Assembly (NCBI RefSeq): GCF_020733705.1
Contig: NZ_JAJFZM010000001.1
Location: 2,604,001-2,668,000, forward strand
Direction of reading: 5' to 3'
Source: Nocardia australiensis
Lineage (GTDB): Bacteria; Actinomycetota; Actinomycetes; Mycobacteriales; Mycobacteriaceae
DNA: 64,000 nt
Part shown: positions 36,205-44,319 of the stretch, in pieces
How the letters are laid out: each line of letters begins with the position of its first letter
Numbering within the stretch: position 1 is the first letter of the stretch
The notes under the pieces: generated by a model
Database searches by the model: none
Seen by the model: only the letters and a program-made list of their open reading frames with translations
Told to the model about the DNA's origin: nothing
Translations under genes and position numbers: made by a program

Positions 36205-37944
36205 ATGAGATATTCCCTTGTCATAGCCAATGGGACGATTGTCGACGGGACGGGAGGTGAACCGTTTCCCGCGGATATCGCGATAGCCGACGGGTGGATC
36301 GCTGCCGTCGGGAAACCCGGCGAGTTCACCGAGGTCGTGGCCGAAACGGTGATAGACGCGACGGGCCTGGTAGTGACGCCGGGATTCGTCGACATTCACA
36401 CGCACTACGACGGGCAGATCACCTGGGACCCGATGCTGACGCCCAGTTGCTGGCACGGGGTGACCACCGTAGTCATGGGGAACTGCGGCGTGGGGTTCGC
36501 GCCCGTCACCGCGGCGAAGCGGGAGTGGCTCATCGGTTTGATGGAGGGGGTGGAGGATGTTCCGGGAGCGGCGCTCTCGGCCGGGATTCGTTGGGACTGG
36601 CAGTCTTTCCCCGAGTATCTGGACGCGCTCGAAAAACTGCCATTGGCGGTGGATGTGGGGACCCAGGTGCCGCACGGAGCGGTGCGGGCCTACGTCATGG
36701 GTGAGCGGGGAGCCAAGAACGAAGCCGCCACCCCCGAGGATATCGACCTGATGGCGAAGTTGGTCCAAGCGGGGATCGAAGCTGGAGCGCTGGGGTTTTC
36801 GACTTCACGCACACTCGTGCACCGGGCAGTGGACGGGGAGCCGGTACCAGGAACATTCGCCGCCGAAGAGGAACTGTTCGCGATCGGAAAGGCCTTGGCC
36901 GCCGCGGGGACCGGCGTTTTCGAGCTGGCACCCGCCGGAATCATGGGCGAGGATCTCGCCGCACCGGATCGAGAACTGGACTGGATGCTACGTCTGGCCG
37001 AATTGACCGGGCGGACAGTGAGTTTCGGACTGTTGCAGCACGACGGCGCACCCGATGACTGGCAGCGACTCCTTGATCTGGCGGGCACCGCGCACGCGGC
37101 CGGGGTTCCGATTCGACCCCAGGTGTCCGCGCGACCCCTGGGGCTGTTGATCGGATTGCAGACTTTCCATCCGTTCTCCTTCCGCCCTGCCTTCATCGAG
37201 GCCGCCGAACGCGCGGGCGAGGATCTGGACGCGCTGGTGGCGGAACTGCGAGATCCCTCGCTGCGCAAAACCATTCTCCAGCAGGAGGATCTGCCGGGCA
37301 ATCCGATGGCGTTCATCAGCCTCGGATTGGACCGCACCTTCGAACTCGGGGATCCGCCGGAGTACGAGCCCGCGCCCGACACCAGCCTCGCGCATGCGGC
37401 CGAACGAGCCGGACGGGAGCCGTTCGACTATCTCTACGACCTGCTGCTGTCCAGCGAGGGGCGGGCGCTGTTCTTCCGGCCGCTGCTGAACTACACCCGA
37501 TTCACCCATGATCCGATTCGGGACATGCTCATGCATCCGGCGTCGGCGGTCGGCCTCGGTGACGGCGGCGCGCATGTGGGCGCCATCTGCGACGCCTCGA
37601 ACACCACCTACATGCTCACCCACTGGGTGCGCGATCGCACACGCGGAGAACGGATTCCGCTGGCCACCGCAGTCCGCAAAATGACCAAGGACACCGCCGA
37701 CATGTACGGCCTCACCGATCGCGGTGTGATCGAGGTCGGCAAGAAGGCCGACCTCAACGTGATCGACCTGGAGAATCTGCGTCTGCTGCCGCCCGCCATG
37801 GCCTACGACCTGCCCGGTGGGGCACGGCGGCTACTGCAGCGAGCCGAGGGCTACCGCGCCACCATCGTCGCCGGCGAAGTGGTCCTGCGCGACGGCGAGG
37901 ACACCGGAGCGCGGCCCGGAGCACTGGTGCGCGGCGCACGCTGA
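36205..37944 (+). CDS. N-acyl-D-amino-acid deacylase family amidohydrolase
   Basis: 579 residues, metal-dependent amidohydrolase (D-aminoacylase group). Beta domain at the N-terminus (LVIANGTIVDGTG), metal site VVTPGFVDIHTHYDGQ, further motifs WHGVTTVVMGNCGVGFAPV and the late Asp/Gly site HPASAVGLGDGGAHVG, then a C-terminal strand ADLNVIDLENLRLLPP. Members hydrolyse N-acyl-D-amino acids or related amides; the actual substrate is unknown. Probably regulated through the palindrome at 36124-36134. Confidence 0.93.
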   Translation: MRYSLVIANGTIVDGTGGEPFPADIAIADGWIAAVGKPGEFTEVVAETVIDATGLVVTPGFVDIHTHYDGQITWDPMLTPSCWHGVTTVVMGNCGVGFAPVTAAKREWLIGLMEGVEDVPGAALSAGIRWDWQSFPEYLDALEKLPLAVDVGTQVPHGAVRAYVMGERGAKNEAATPEDIDLMAKLVQAGIEAGALGFSTSRTLVHRAVDGEPVPGTFAAEEELFAIGKALAAAGTGVFELAPAGIMGEDLAAPDRELDWMLRLAELTGRTVSFGLLQHDGAPDDWQRLLDLAGTAHAAGVPIRPQVSARPLGLLIGLQTFHPFSFRPAFIEAAERAGEDLDALVAELRDPSLRKTILQQEDLPGNPMAFISLGLDRTFELGDPPEYEPAPDTSLAHAAERAGREPFDYLYDLLLSSEGRALFFRPLLNYTRFTHDPIRDMLMHPASAVGLGDGGAHVGAICDASNTTYMLTHWVRDRTRGERIPLATAVRKMTKDTADMYGLTDRGVIEVGKKADLNVIDLENLRLLPPAMAYDLPGGARRLLQRAEGYRATIVAGEVVLRDGEDTGARPGALVRGAR

Positions 37945-37974
37945 CCAGCGGCGGTCCGCCGACGTGATATCCAG

Positions 37975-38190
37975 GCGGGGTGGGTGTCGACGCCGATGAC
38001 GAGTTCGTACTGTTCTGAGACGATAGGCACTGCAGCGGTTGTCCTTCCGATGGGCGACGTCGTTGGTCGGCGTCGGCCCGGAAGGAGAACTTCGAGGCAG
38101 GCCTGTAATGGGCCACGATCCCGCGCCAACGGGGTCGGGCAGGCTTCTGATCAAGCCACCGAAGCGGACCGGGCCGGCGTCGCCGCCACA
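37975..38190 (-). mobile_element. IS110-family left-end remnant with transposase start
   Basis: GTG at 38030 opens VPIVSEQYELVIGVDTHPAW, the N-terminus of an IS110 transposase (DEDD domain, GVDTH). The frame loses similarity at about 37975. The 160 bp upstream (38031-38190), with LIKPPKRTGP-coding-like but non-coding sequence and short inverted repeats such as CCCGACC..., correspond to the non-coding left end of such elements. In IS110 elements that end can encode the bridge RNA (established for IS621-like elements). Confidence 0.6.
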
Positions 38191-38194
38191 ACGT

Positions 38195-39004
38195 TCACTT
38201 GCCCCCTCTGCGGAACCGTCGAGCAGCCAGCGGTAGATAGGCCGCAGTGAGGAGTAGCGGCCATAGCACCGCCAACGTCAGCGCGTGGTCGCCGACAAAG
38301 CTCTGCGTGGGCCACGATGTGCTGCCCAGCAGTTCACGAACGGCTGTGGCTGTCGTGGAGATCGGGTTGAGTTCCGCCAAGGTGCCGAGCCAGCCCGGCA
38401 TAGTCGCGGGGTTGACGAAAGCGCTGGAAAGGAACGCGATGGGCCAGGTGAGGATCTGGATGTAGGCGACCGATTCCACCGACTTCGCGCCGTATCCGAT
38501 GAAGATCCCGATCCACAGCAGGGCAAACCGCAGAGCGACCAGCAGGACCAATACAAGGACGACGTTCGCGATGTGCAGGTCGGGGCGCCAGCCCACCGCA
38601 AGGGCGAAGCCGACCATGAGCGCCAGGCTGATCAGTGAGCTGAGCAGGTCGGCGGCGGCCCGCCCGAGCACGATCGCGGTGCTGTTGATCGGGAAGGACC
38701 GCAACCGGTCGTTGATGCCGTGGGTGGCGTCGGCCGCCGCTGACAGCGTAGTGGTCTCCAAGCCGAAGAGCATCGTGACAGCGAGCATTCCGGGGATCAA
38801 GAAGTCGGTGTAGGTCGATTCGGCTGGTACATCGAGGGCTCCACCGAACAGACCCAAGAAGAGCAGCGTGGTGAAGACCGGGAACAGCCATACGGTCGCC
38901 ATCGCACCGATCTGCTGACGCCATGAGCTGACGGTGCGGCGGGCGATGATCGCCGAAGCGGAGAGCAGGCTGGGTGCTGAGATGGTCGGTGTCATCGTGG
39001 TCAC
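38195..39004 (-). CDS. ABC-2 type transporter permease (DrrB-like)
   Basis: 269 residues with six membrane helices (ATVWLFPVFTTLLFLGLFGG, MLAVTMLFGLETTTLSAAADA, SLISLALMVGFALAVGW, VLVLVLLVALRFALLWIGI and two more). The conserved ABC-2 motif NDRLRSFPIN follows the second helix. Overlaps the ATPase gene by four bases (ATGA). With it forms a daunorubicin-resistance-like exporter for a hydrophobic drug or lipid. Confidence 0.92.
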   Translation of the reverse strand: MTTMTPTISAPSLLSASAIIARRTVSSWRQQIGAMATVWLFPVFTTLLFLGLFGGALDVPAESTYTDFLIPGMLAVTMLFGLETTTLSAAADATHGINDRLRSFPINSTAIVLGRAAADLLSSLISLALMVGFALAVGWRPDLHIANVVLVLVLLVALRFALLWIGIFIGYGAKSVESVAYIQILTWPIAFLSSAFVNPATMPGWLGTLAELNPISTTATAVRELLGSTSWPTQSFVGDHALTLAVLWPLLLTAAYLPLAARRFRRGGK

Positions 39005-39963
39005 GCGGTCTCCTTGGTGGCAGCAGCATCGCCGGTCAGAGTCAAGAACACTTCGTCCAAGGACGGCTTGCGCAAGGTCACCTCGGTTGCAGCGATCCCC
39101 GCCGCGGCCAACAGCTCCACGGTGCGGCTGAGTGCGCCGTTCGAAGCAGCGGGCAAGGTCACCCTCATGCCAGAGCTGTCGAGGTTCGCCCCGCCGTCGA
39201 TACGCCCAAGCGTGGGGAGCGCGGCATCCGCATCGGTGCCGGTCGCGAACCGAATCTGGATGACCGAGGGGCCGACCATGGCCTTGAGGTCGTCGGATGA
39301 CCCTTGCGCGACAACGACTCCGCGAGCCAGGAGCACGATCTGGTCAGCAAGTTCATCGGCCTCTTCGAGGTACTGCGTGGTCAGGAGAATGGTCGTGCCA
39401 CTGCGAACGAGATCGCGCAGGGATTGCCAGAGGTCACGGCGGGCCGCCGGATCAAGCCCGGTGGTCGGCTCATCGACGAAGAGGACCTGGGGGGAGACGA
39501 TCAGGCTGGCGGCGAGGTCCAGCCGCCTGCGCATCCCACCGGAGTAACCGCTCACCGCCCGGTTCTGCGCCTCGCCGAGACCGAACTGCTCCACCAATGC
39601 CCCGGCGCGCTCTGTCGAGGCCTCGCGACTCAAGCCCCGCAGGCGCCCGAAGAACCGTAGGTTCTGCCGCGCCGTGAGCTGCTCGTCCACGGCCGCGTGC
39701 TGACCGACCAGACCGATGCGCTCGCGAACCTTCGCCGCGTCTCGTCGCACGTCATAACCGGCAATCCGGGCGCTGCCGCGATCGAACTGCAACAGCGTCG
39801 ACAGTCCTCGAATCGCCGTGGTCTTGCCCGCCCCGTTCGGGCCCAGTAGGGCAAGCACCTGTCCCTGCTCGACGTGCAGGCTCAGGTCACGCAGCCCCAC
39901 CTCGCCGTCCTTCAACGAGTACATCTTCCCGACGTGCTCGGCCTCAATCGCTGACGACATCAT
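39001..39963 (-). CDS. ABC transporter ATP-binding protein (DrrA-like)
   Basis: 320 residues. Walker A GPNGAGKTTAIRG, Q-loop region, signature YSGGMRRRLDLAASL, Walker B VLFVDEPTTGLD, H-loop TTQYLEEADELAD. The 80-residue C-terminal extension (RIDGGANLDSSGMRVTLP, then SLDEVFLTLTG) is typical of DrrA. First gene of the two-gene exporter operon, divergent from tetR with a 27-bp palindrome in between. Confidence 0.95.
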   Translation of the reverse strand: MMSSAIEAEHVGKMYSLKDGEVGLRDLSLHVEQGQVLALLGPNGAGKTTAIRGLSTLLQFDRGSARIAGYDVRRDAAKVRERIGLVGQHAAVDEQLTARQNLRFFGRLRGLSREASTERAGALVEQFGLGEAQNRAVSGYSGGMRRRLDLAASLIVSPQVLFVDEPTTGLDPAARRDLWQSLRDLVRSGTTILLTTQYLEEADELADQIVLLARGVVVAQGSSDDLKAMVGPSVIQIRFATGTDADAALPTLGRIDGGANLDSSGMRVTLPAASNGALSRTVELLAAAGIAATEVTLRKPSLDEVFLTLTGDAAATKETA

Positions 39964-39980
39964 GCCACTCCTATTCGTAC

Positions 39981-40007
39981 GCCATACCGTACGGCGTACG
40001 GTATGGC
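39981..40007. promoter_or_regulatory. 27-bp palindromic operator between the exporter and tetR
   Basis: GCCATACCGTACG, one central G, then the exact reverse complement. Related half-sites (GCATACCGTA) continue to about 40015, so two overlapping dimers could bind. It lies 18-44 bp before the ATPase start and 57-83 bp before tetR. Confidence 0.85.
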
Positions 40008-40063
40008 ATACCGTAACGTGGCATGGGTGGAGATTATTCCCTTAACGGCAGGAGTGGGTTGAG

Positions 40064-40825
40064 GTGGCCGAGCACACCGGTACAGGCGATCCACTGCAGA
40101 GCATTGCGCTGCTGTGGCGCACAAACCCTAAGACCGGACGTTCTGGCCTCACACTCGATGCGGTCGTAGAAGCCGCGATCACGGTGGCATCGGGGGTCGG
40201 GATCGAGAAACTCTCGATGCGCAAGATCGCCGATCGACTCAGCGTGGGGGTCATGTCGCTCTACGCGCACGTGCCTGGCAAGGGCGAGCTGATTGACCTG
40301 ATGGTCGACCACGTCTACGGCACGCTTTACCGATCGCCAGGCGTAATCCCGCTGGAGTCAGGATGGCGACCGGCACTGGAGGCCATCGCTGAGCACAACT
40401 GGAACCTTCTCGCACAGCACCGATGGTTGCTGGGAATCGACGTTACGAGGCCACCTCTGGGCCCAGGCACCACGGGGAAGTACGACACCGAACTGCAACC
40501 GCTCGTCGGAATCGGCCTCAACGATGTTGAGATCGACCAAGTGCTCACCCTCGTTCTCGATCACGTCAAATCAACAGCACGGCTATCGCTGGGCGTCGCA
40601 GAAACTGCACAGGCCACCGGCCACGACGATCGCGAGTGGTGGGCCACCGCCGGCCCGCTACTCGCTGCGCTCATCGATCCTGGCCGGTTCCCCAATGCCT
40701 CCCGGATAGGACGCGCGGCCGGCCAAGAGAACGACTCAGCAGTAGACGTCGGCCGGGCATACAGCTTTGGTCTGCGCATGATCCTCGACGGTGTCGAACA
40801 ACTCGTAGAGAGCAAACGGGTGTGA
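40064..40825 (+). CDS. TetR family regulator (TetR_C_1 type)
   Basis: 253 residues. HTH VVEAAITVASGVGIEKLSMRKIADRLSVGVMSLYAHVPGKGELIDLM; C-terminal domain of the classical TetR subgroup with WRPALEAIAEHNWNLLAQHRWLL and the late YSFGLRMILDGVEQLV. Probably represses the DrrAB-type exporter and itself through the 27-bp palindrome; the inducer would be the exported drug. GTG start at 40064 with AGGAG upstream. Confidence 0.93.
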   Translation: MAEHTGTGDPLQSIALLWRTNPKTGRSGLTLDAVVEAAITVASGVGIEKLSMRKIADRLSVGVMSLYAHVPGKGELIDLMVDHVYGTLYRSPGVIPLESGWRPALEAIAEHNWNLLAQHRWLLGIDVTRPPLGPGTTGKYDTELQPLVGIGLNDVEIDQVLTLVLDHVKSTARLSLGVAETAQATGHDDREWWATAGPLLAALIDPGRFPNASRIGRAAGQENDSAVDVGRAYSFGLRMILDGVEQLVESKRV

Positions 40826-41208
40826 CGACAGCCGGAACCCGAACAATCTCATACAGGTAACCAAGCTGATCTGTGTGACGAACTGGTGACCGCATATGTC
40901 CGCCCAGCGAAACCTGCGTACCGCGTCATCGCATCCTCTCCTGTCTACTCGACCGGCACCGCGGTTGTGGTTCTCCGAGTCGCCTGCGCCCCTTGCTGTG
41001 CGGTCTCGCGAATCCGGTCGCACGACTCCGGCATGTCGGCGAGACAGCAGTGGCAACCACAACCTATTGCGGCACAACAGAATCAGGTGCGATTGTTACG
41101 AATAGCCAGGGGGTCGGGCGGCGACCGCTGTGCGTGCTCTTGGGTGCATGGCCGAATGAGCGCCTCGGCGCTTGCGGCGTCAGCAGGCGACGACCCTCAT
41201 CGAGGCGT
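40826..41208. other. 383-bp intergenic region
   Basis: Downstream of both flanking genes (convergent). A long plus-strand frame runs across it and over the next minus-strand gene, but its Ser/Thr/Arg-rich composition marks it as antisense. Nothing else seen. Confidence 0.55.
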
Positions 41209-41529
41209 TCACCGCGAACAACGCCGCGATGAGCAGCCACTGGCGCCCGGCGGGCCATTCCGGTCCAGCGCAACCATGATGAGGCACCAGCCAACAATGC
41301 CGACAGCGACACCGGCCACCATCATGGCGGCGAACTCGGATATCACACCAAGTGCCACCACAACGACGGAACAGCAGGCCGCGCCCACCAGCAGTCTGTC
41401 CTGCGCAATGCCTTCCGACAGTGTGAGGATCGCCATGGCGACCTGCCGCACGAAACCGCCTCGGGAGTCAGGCGTCCGGTTGTCGTTCTCGCGATTCGGC
41501 AGGGCATTGTGGTTACGGCCAGCGGTCAT
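41209..41529 (-). CDS. Small membrane protein, two helices
   Basis: 106 residues. A polar N-terminus rich in Asn/Arg, then LVGAACCSVVVVALGVI and FAAMMVAGVAVGIVGWCLIMVA as two adjacent membrane helices and a short Cys/Arg-rich tail (ASGCSSRRCSR). ATG 41529 with AGAGGA eight bases upstream. No family recognised. Confidence 0.65.
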   Translation of the reverse strand: MTAGRNHNALPNRENDNRTPDSRGGFVRQVAMAILTLSEGIAQDRLLVGAACCSVVVVALGVISEFAAMMVAGVAVGIVGWCLIMVALDRNGPPGASGCSSRRCSR

Positions 41530-41686
41530 CCGCGATCCTCTTCTGGTCCTCGGGTCTGCGTATTCCGCGCTGAATATTCTTCGATGAAACCATTTGCCGC
41601 ACAATGAAATTGCGGATATTCACAATATGGTCTGTTATCATCCAAATGCAAAAAGGCGTGACCAGCAATATTTTTCGCGATAGAAT

Positions 41687-41702
41687 TCGAACATGCCTTC
41701 GA
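41687..41702 (+). promoter_or_regulatory. SOS (LexA) box over the start codon of the DUF222-HNH gene
   Basis: TCGAACATGCCTTCGA matches TCGAAC-N4-GTTCGA at 11 of 12 positions. The ATG (41693-41695) lies inside the box, so LexA would block initiation or the transcription start directly. Several 13E12-repeat (DUF222) genes of M. tuberculosis carry SOS boxes (from memory). Confidence 0.7.
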
Positions 41703-43282
41703 TTAACGCCACAATTGCCGACCCGTCAGTCGAGGCGGCGTTATGCACTTTGGAGGCCGGTCTTTCGCAGGTGATGAAAGTTGGTACCGGGCGGCTGTCG
41801 AATCGGGATCGGCTGCGGGTGTTGCAGCGGGTCGAGGTGGTTATTCGGGCGTTGCCGGGTTTGGGTTCGGGGTTGATCGCCCAGATCGATACCGAGTGGA
41901 GTAACGACGATTTCGCGACCAGAAATGTGTCCGACACCCTCACCGAAGGGCTACGGATCAGCCCCGCGGAGGCGCGTGCCCGATGTCGGTCGGCGCGAGA
42001 GTTGGCGCACCGCAACATGTTCGACGGTGAGGTTCTCGAACCAGAGTTGCCTGCGACCGCCGCCGCGCAATGCGATGGCGTAATCGGGCCTGCTCATGTG
42101 CAGGTGATACAGGAGTTCTTCCGGCACCTTCCCGCGTGTGTCGACACCCCCACCCGCACCCGGGCCGAAGTGGAATTGGCTGGGCACGCCAGGGTGTTGC
42201 GGCCGGACCAGTTGCGGAAAGTCGCGCAAAGGGTAGAGGCGTTCATCAACCCCGATGGGGTTTTCGATGACACCGATCGTGCGCGGCGTCGCAGCTTCAC
42301 GATGGGCCGGCAAGGCCCGGATTTGATGAGCAAATGCACCCTGATCGCCGACCCGGAACTCCGGGCATATTTGGATGCATGTTTCGCGAAGCTGGCCGAA
42401 CCCGGTGCATGCAACCCCGATGAAAACGTCCCGGCCCGCATGGGAGGCAGTTCTGAACGTGAAGCGGCAGAGCCTGGTTCGGCGGAACTCGATGACCGTA
42501 GTGGTGGGCAGCGTCAACACGATGCGTTGAAGGCGATCATGCGGGCGATGCTGGCATCAGGGGAACTCGGCCAGCATCGGGGTTTGCCGGTCACAGTTAT
42601 CGCCACTACAACCGTGCAAGAGTTGGAAGAAGCTGTCGAACAAACAGACTCAGGACGCATGGTCGTGTCCGGTTCACCGGTCGTGACCGGTGGCGGAAAC
42701 CTGCTGCCGATGCATGACCTGATCAGAATGGCCGCCCACGCCCACCACTACTTGGCGATCTTCGATGACGCCGATGGTCGGCCCTTGTATTTAGGTCGCA
42801 GTAAACGGATCGCGTCACGCGATCAGCGAATCATGTTGCACGCCCGCGACATCGGGTGCACCCACCCCGGCTGCGGGAAGCCCGGCTACCTATGCGAAAC
42901 CCATCACGTCGACGAGTGGGCCAACGGCGGCGGTACCAACGCCGATCAACTCACCTTCGCCTGCGAACCACACCACCGCATGGTCGGCCACAACGACAAC
43001 CAATGGGGCACCCTCGCGGCACCCGCAGGACACCCGACTCCCGGACGCACCCAATGGATTCCGCCCACAATCAGCGACCCCAACCGAACACCTCGAACCA
43101 ACCACTTCCATCACCCGAACGAATACCTCGCCGCCCCATCATCATTCACCCGAACCACAACCACTCACTACGGTTACCGGGGTAAACGCTACGCGCGCCA
43201 ACATCATTCACCGGATATCAGCCCCACACGCGCGAGAAATGCTCCGGAAATCCCGGATAAACCACTTCAGTCATCGGACTGA
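41693..43282 (+). CDS. DUF222 domain HNH endonuclease (13E12 repeat family)
   Basis: 529 residues. N-terminal DUF222 (LSNRDRLRVLQRVEVVIRAL, GLRISPAEARARCRSARELA) and a C-terminal HNH nuclease: HARDIGCTHPGCGKPGYLCETHHVDEWANGGGTNADQLTFACEPHH, with the Cys4 and His-Asn-His residues visible. C-terminal 90 residues are low complexity. 13E12 members occur in many copies in mycobacteria and nocardiae and are thought to be mobile-like or DNA-damage-linked. The SOS box on its start argues for LexA control. Confidence 0.92.
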   Translation: MPSINATIADPSVEAALCTLEAGLSQVMKVGTGRLSNRDRLRVLQRVEVVIRALPGLGSGLIAQIDTEWSNDDFATRNVSDTLTEGLRISPAEARARCRSARELAHRNMFDGEVLEPELPATAAAQCDGVIGPAHVQVIQEFFRHLPACVDTPTRTRAEVELAGHARVLRPDQLRKVAQRVEAFINPDGVFDDTDRARRRSFTMGRQGPDLMSKCTLIADPELRAYLDACFAKLAEPGACNPDENVPARMGGSSEREAAEPGSAELDDRSGGQRQHDALKAIMRAMLASGELGQHRGLPVTVIATTTVQELEEAVEQTDSGRMVVSGSPVVTGGGNLLPMHDLIRMAAHAHHYLAIFDDADGRPLYLGRSKRIASRDQRIMLHARDIGCTHPGCGKPGYLCETHHVDEWANGGGTNADQLTFACEPHHRMVGHNDNQWGTLAAPAGHPTPGRTQWIPPTISDPNRTPRTNHFHHPNEYLAAPSSFTRTTTTHYGYRGKRYARQHHSPDISPTRARNAPEIPDKPLQSSD

Positions 43283-43323
43283 ATGTCATCCGTCCGACGG
43301 ATCCCGCAAGCTGATATCGCGGG

Positions 43324-43608
43324 TCACCCGTCGCCGCAGGTGACATGGATCAGGAATACATTTGCGGATCCGTCCTTCATGCTGGCGGTCTGCTCCTCCG
43401 TCATTGTCCACGTAGTGCTCCGGTGAATTATTCGGAGCTTCGCCGTGAGGTCGAATAGCCCTTTCGTGGCGTTGTAACTGCCGGTGTGCGGGTCCGTGAC
43501 TTTGTGGTCGAGTTCCGCGAGGTGATCGCGCAGGAACCCGGCCAGACCGGACAGTCTGGAGACGATCTGGTCGAGATGATCGAGGTCGACATGGAATTCG
43601 TAGGTCAT
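43324..43608 (-). CDS. Small WXG100-like protein, possibly T7SS-related
   Basis: 94 residues. YEFHVDLDHLDQIVSRLSGLAGFLRDHLAELDHKV followed by a turn and TKGLFDLTAKLRIIHRS: the helix-turn-helix layout of WXG100-type proteins, although the turn reads GSYNATKG instead of W-X-G. The last 30 residues (TMTEEQTASMKDGSANVFLIHVTCGDG) do not fit the family and may follow a frameshift. Coupled (ATGA) to the upstream short gene. Confidence 0.6.
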   Translation of the reverse strand: MTYEFHVDLDHLDQIVSRLSGLAGFLRDHLAELDHKVTDPHTGSYNATKGLFDLTAKLRIIHRSTTWTMTEEQTASMKDGSANVFLIHVTCGDG

Positions 43609-43784
43609 AGGTTCAGGCTCGACGTCCTCGACGCGGCCGTGGTGTCCTGGGTCTGATAGTTCTCCGGGGTGGCTGACCCGCTGCGCGAGATGAGGTTGTC
43701 GCGGTCGGGGTTGGGTGGGACTGCGCCGCCTGCCTCCGCTGATGAAACCGGCCTTGTAACGTGCCGATACATATGTCGCGACAT
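43605..43784 (-). CDS. Short hypothetical protein coupled to the WXG100-like gene
   Basis: 59 residues from ATG 43784, or 55 from ATG 43772. Contains EAGGAVPPNPDRDNLISRSGSATPENYQTQ, protein-like, disordered. Its stop overlaps the downstream start. Both possible ATGs lie inside the 28-bp palindrome, so transcription must start within or just beside that operator. No family recognised. Confidence 0.5.
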   Translation of the reverse strand: MSRHMYRHVTRPVSSAEAGGAVPPNPDRDNLISRSGSATPENYQTQDTTAASRTSSLNL

Positions 43785-43792
43785 ATGTATCG
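43765..43792. promoter_or_regulatory. Perfect 28-bp palindrome in a divergent promoter
   Basis: CGATACATATGTCG followed by its exact reverse complement. It lies between the small T7SS-like pair (minus) and a secreted protein (plus, TTG 43828). Length and symmetry indicate an operator for a dimeric or tetrameric regulator; the ATGT..ACAT core recalls PadR-type sites, which is only a suggestion. Confidence 0.8.
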
Positions 43793-43827
43793 TATGCATC
43801 CCATGCTTCCAACGATCGGAGCTCCCT

Positions 43828-44163
43828 TTGAAAATCTCGGCTCGAGCAGTATCGATGTGCCTGGCGGCTCCCGTTATGGCAGTCGCCCTGACGGGGATAA
43901 CCGCCGGAACAGCCGCCGCCGCGCCCGGCTGCAATGGGTCGATGAACGGCCAATGGGCCTACAACGGTGTGTGTGGGGGTGAGGAGGGGAGCTATCGGCT
44001 CGAAATCGATTGCATCGGATTCAACTTTGGCGCCAATCCGCCGATCGGCCAGTTCACAATGCGCGAAGACTTGCCTGTCGGGCGAGCGGGCACGGTGAGT
44101 TGCTTCGGCCCGAACTGGTCCAGCGCCGGTGTGGGTGTAGGCGCACGGATCTTCCGGCTCTGA
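43828..44163 (+). CDS. Small secreted hypothetical protein
   Basis: 111 residues from TTG 43828, chosen because GGAG lies six bases upstream and the sequence then starts with a proper signal peptide (KISARAVSMCLAAPVMAVALTGITAGTAAAAPG; cleavage after AAA). Mature part of about 78 residues with four cysteines (CNGSMNGQWAYNGVCGG, IDCIGFNFG, VSCFGPNW). Similar in layout to other small cysteine-containing secreted proteins of the window. Divergently promoted with the T7SS-like pair. Confidence 0.65.
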   Translation: MKISARAVSMCLAAPVMAVALTGITAGTAAAAPGCNGSMNGQWAYNGVCGGEEGSYRLEIDCIGFNFGANPPIGQFTMREDLPVGRAGTVSCFGPNWSSAGVGVGARIFRL

Positions 44164-44319
44164 TCAGCGGTAGTTGTTCGGCGGATATGCCTGTGGGGGG
44201 GAAAGCCGTTCGGCTGATTGGTGACAGATGCGCATCCACGGCAATTCCGGTGGGGTGCTGATGATTCCGGGTTCGGTGGCAGATGTTCGAGGTAAAGAGC
44301 TCGACTGAGGCGTGGTTCG

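Noticed and set aside
35908..36768. 286-residue minus-strand frame
   Set aside because: Mostly antisense to the amidohydrolase gene with its metal motifs; His/Arg/Pro-rich product.
40886..41587. 233-residue plus-strand frame
   Set aside because: Ser/Thr/Arg-rich composition and overlap with the minus-strand membrane gene (41209-41529), which has two clean helices and a ribosome site.
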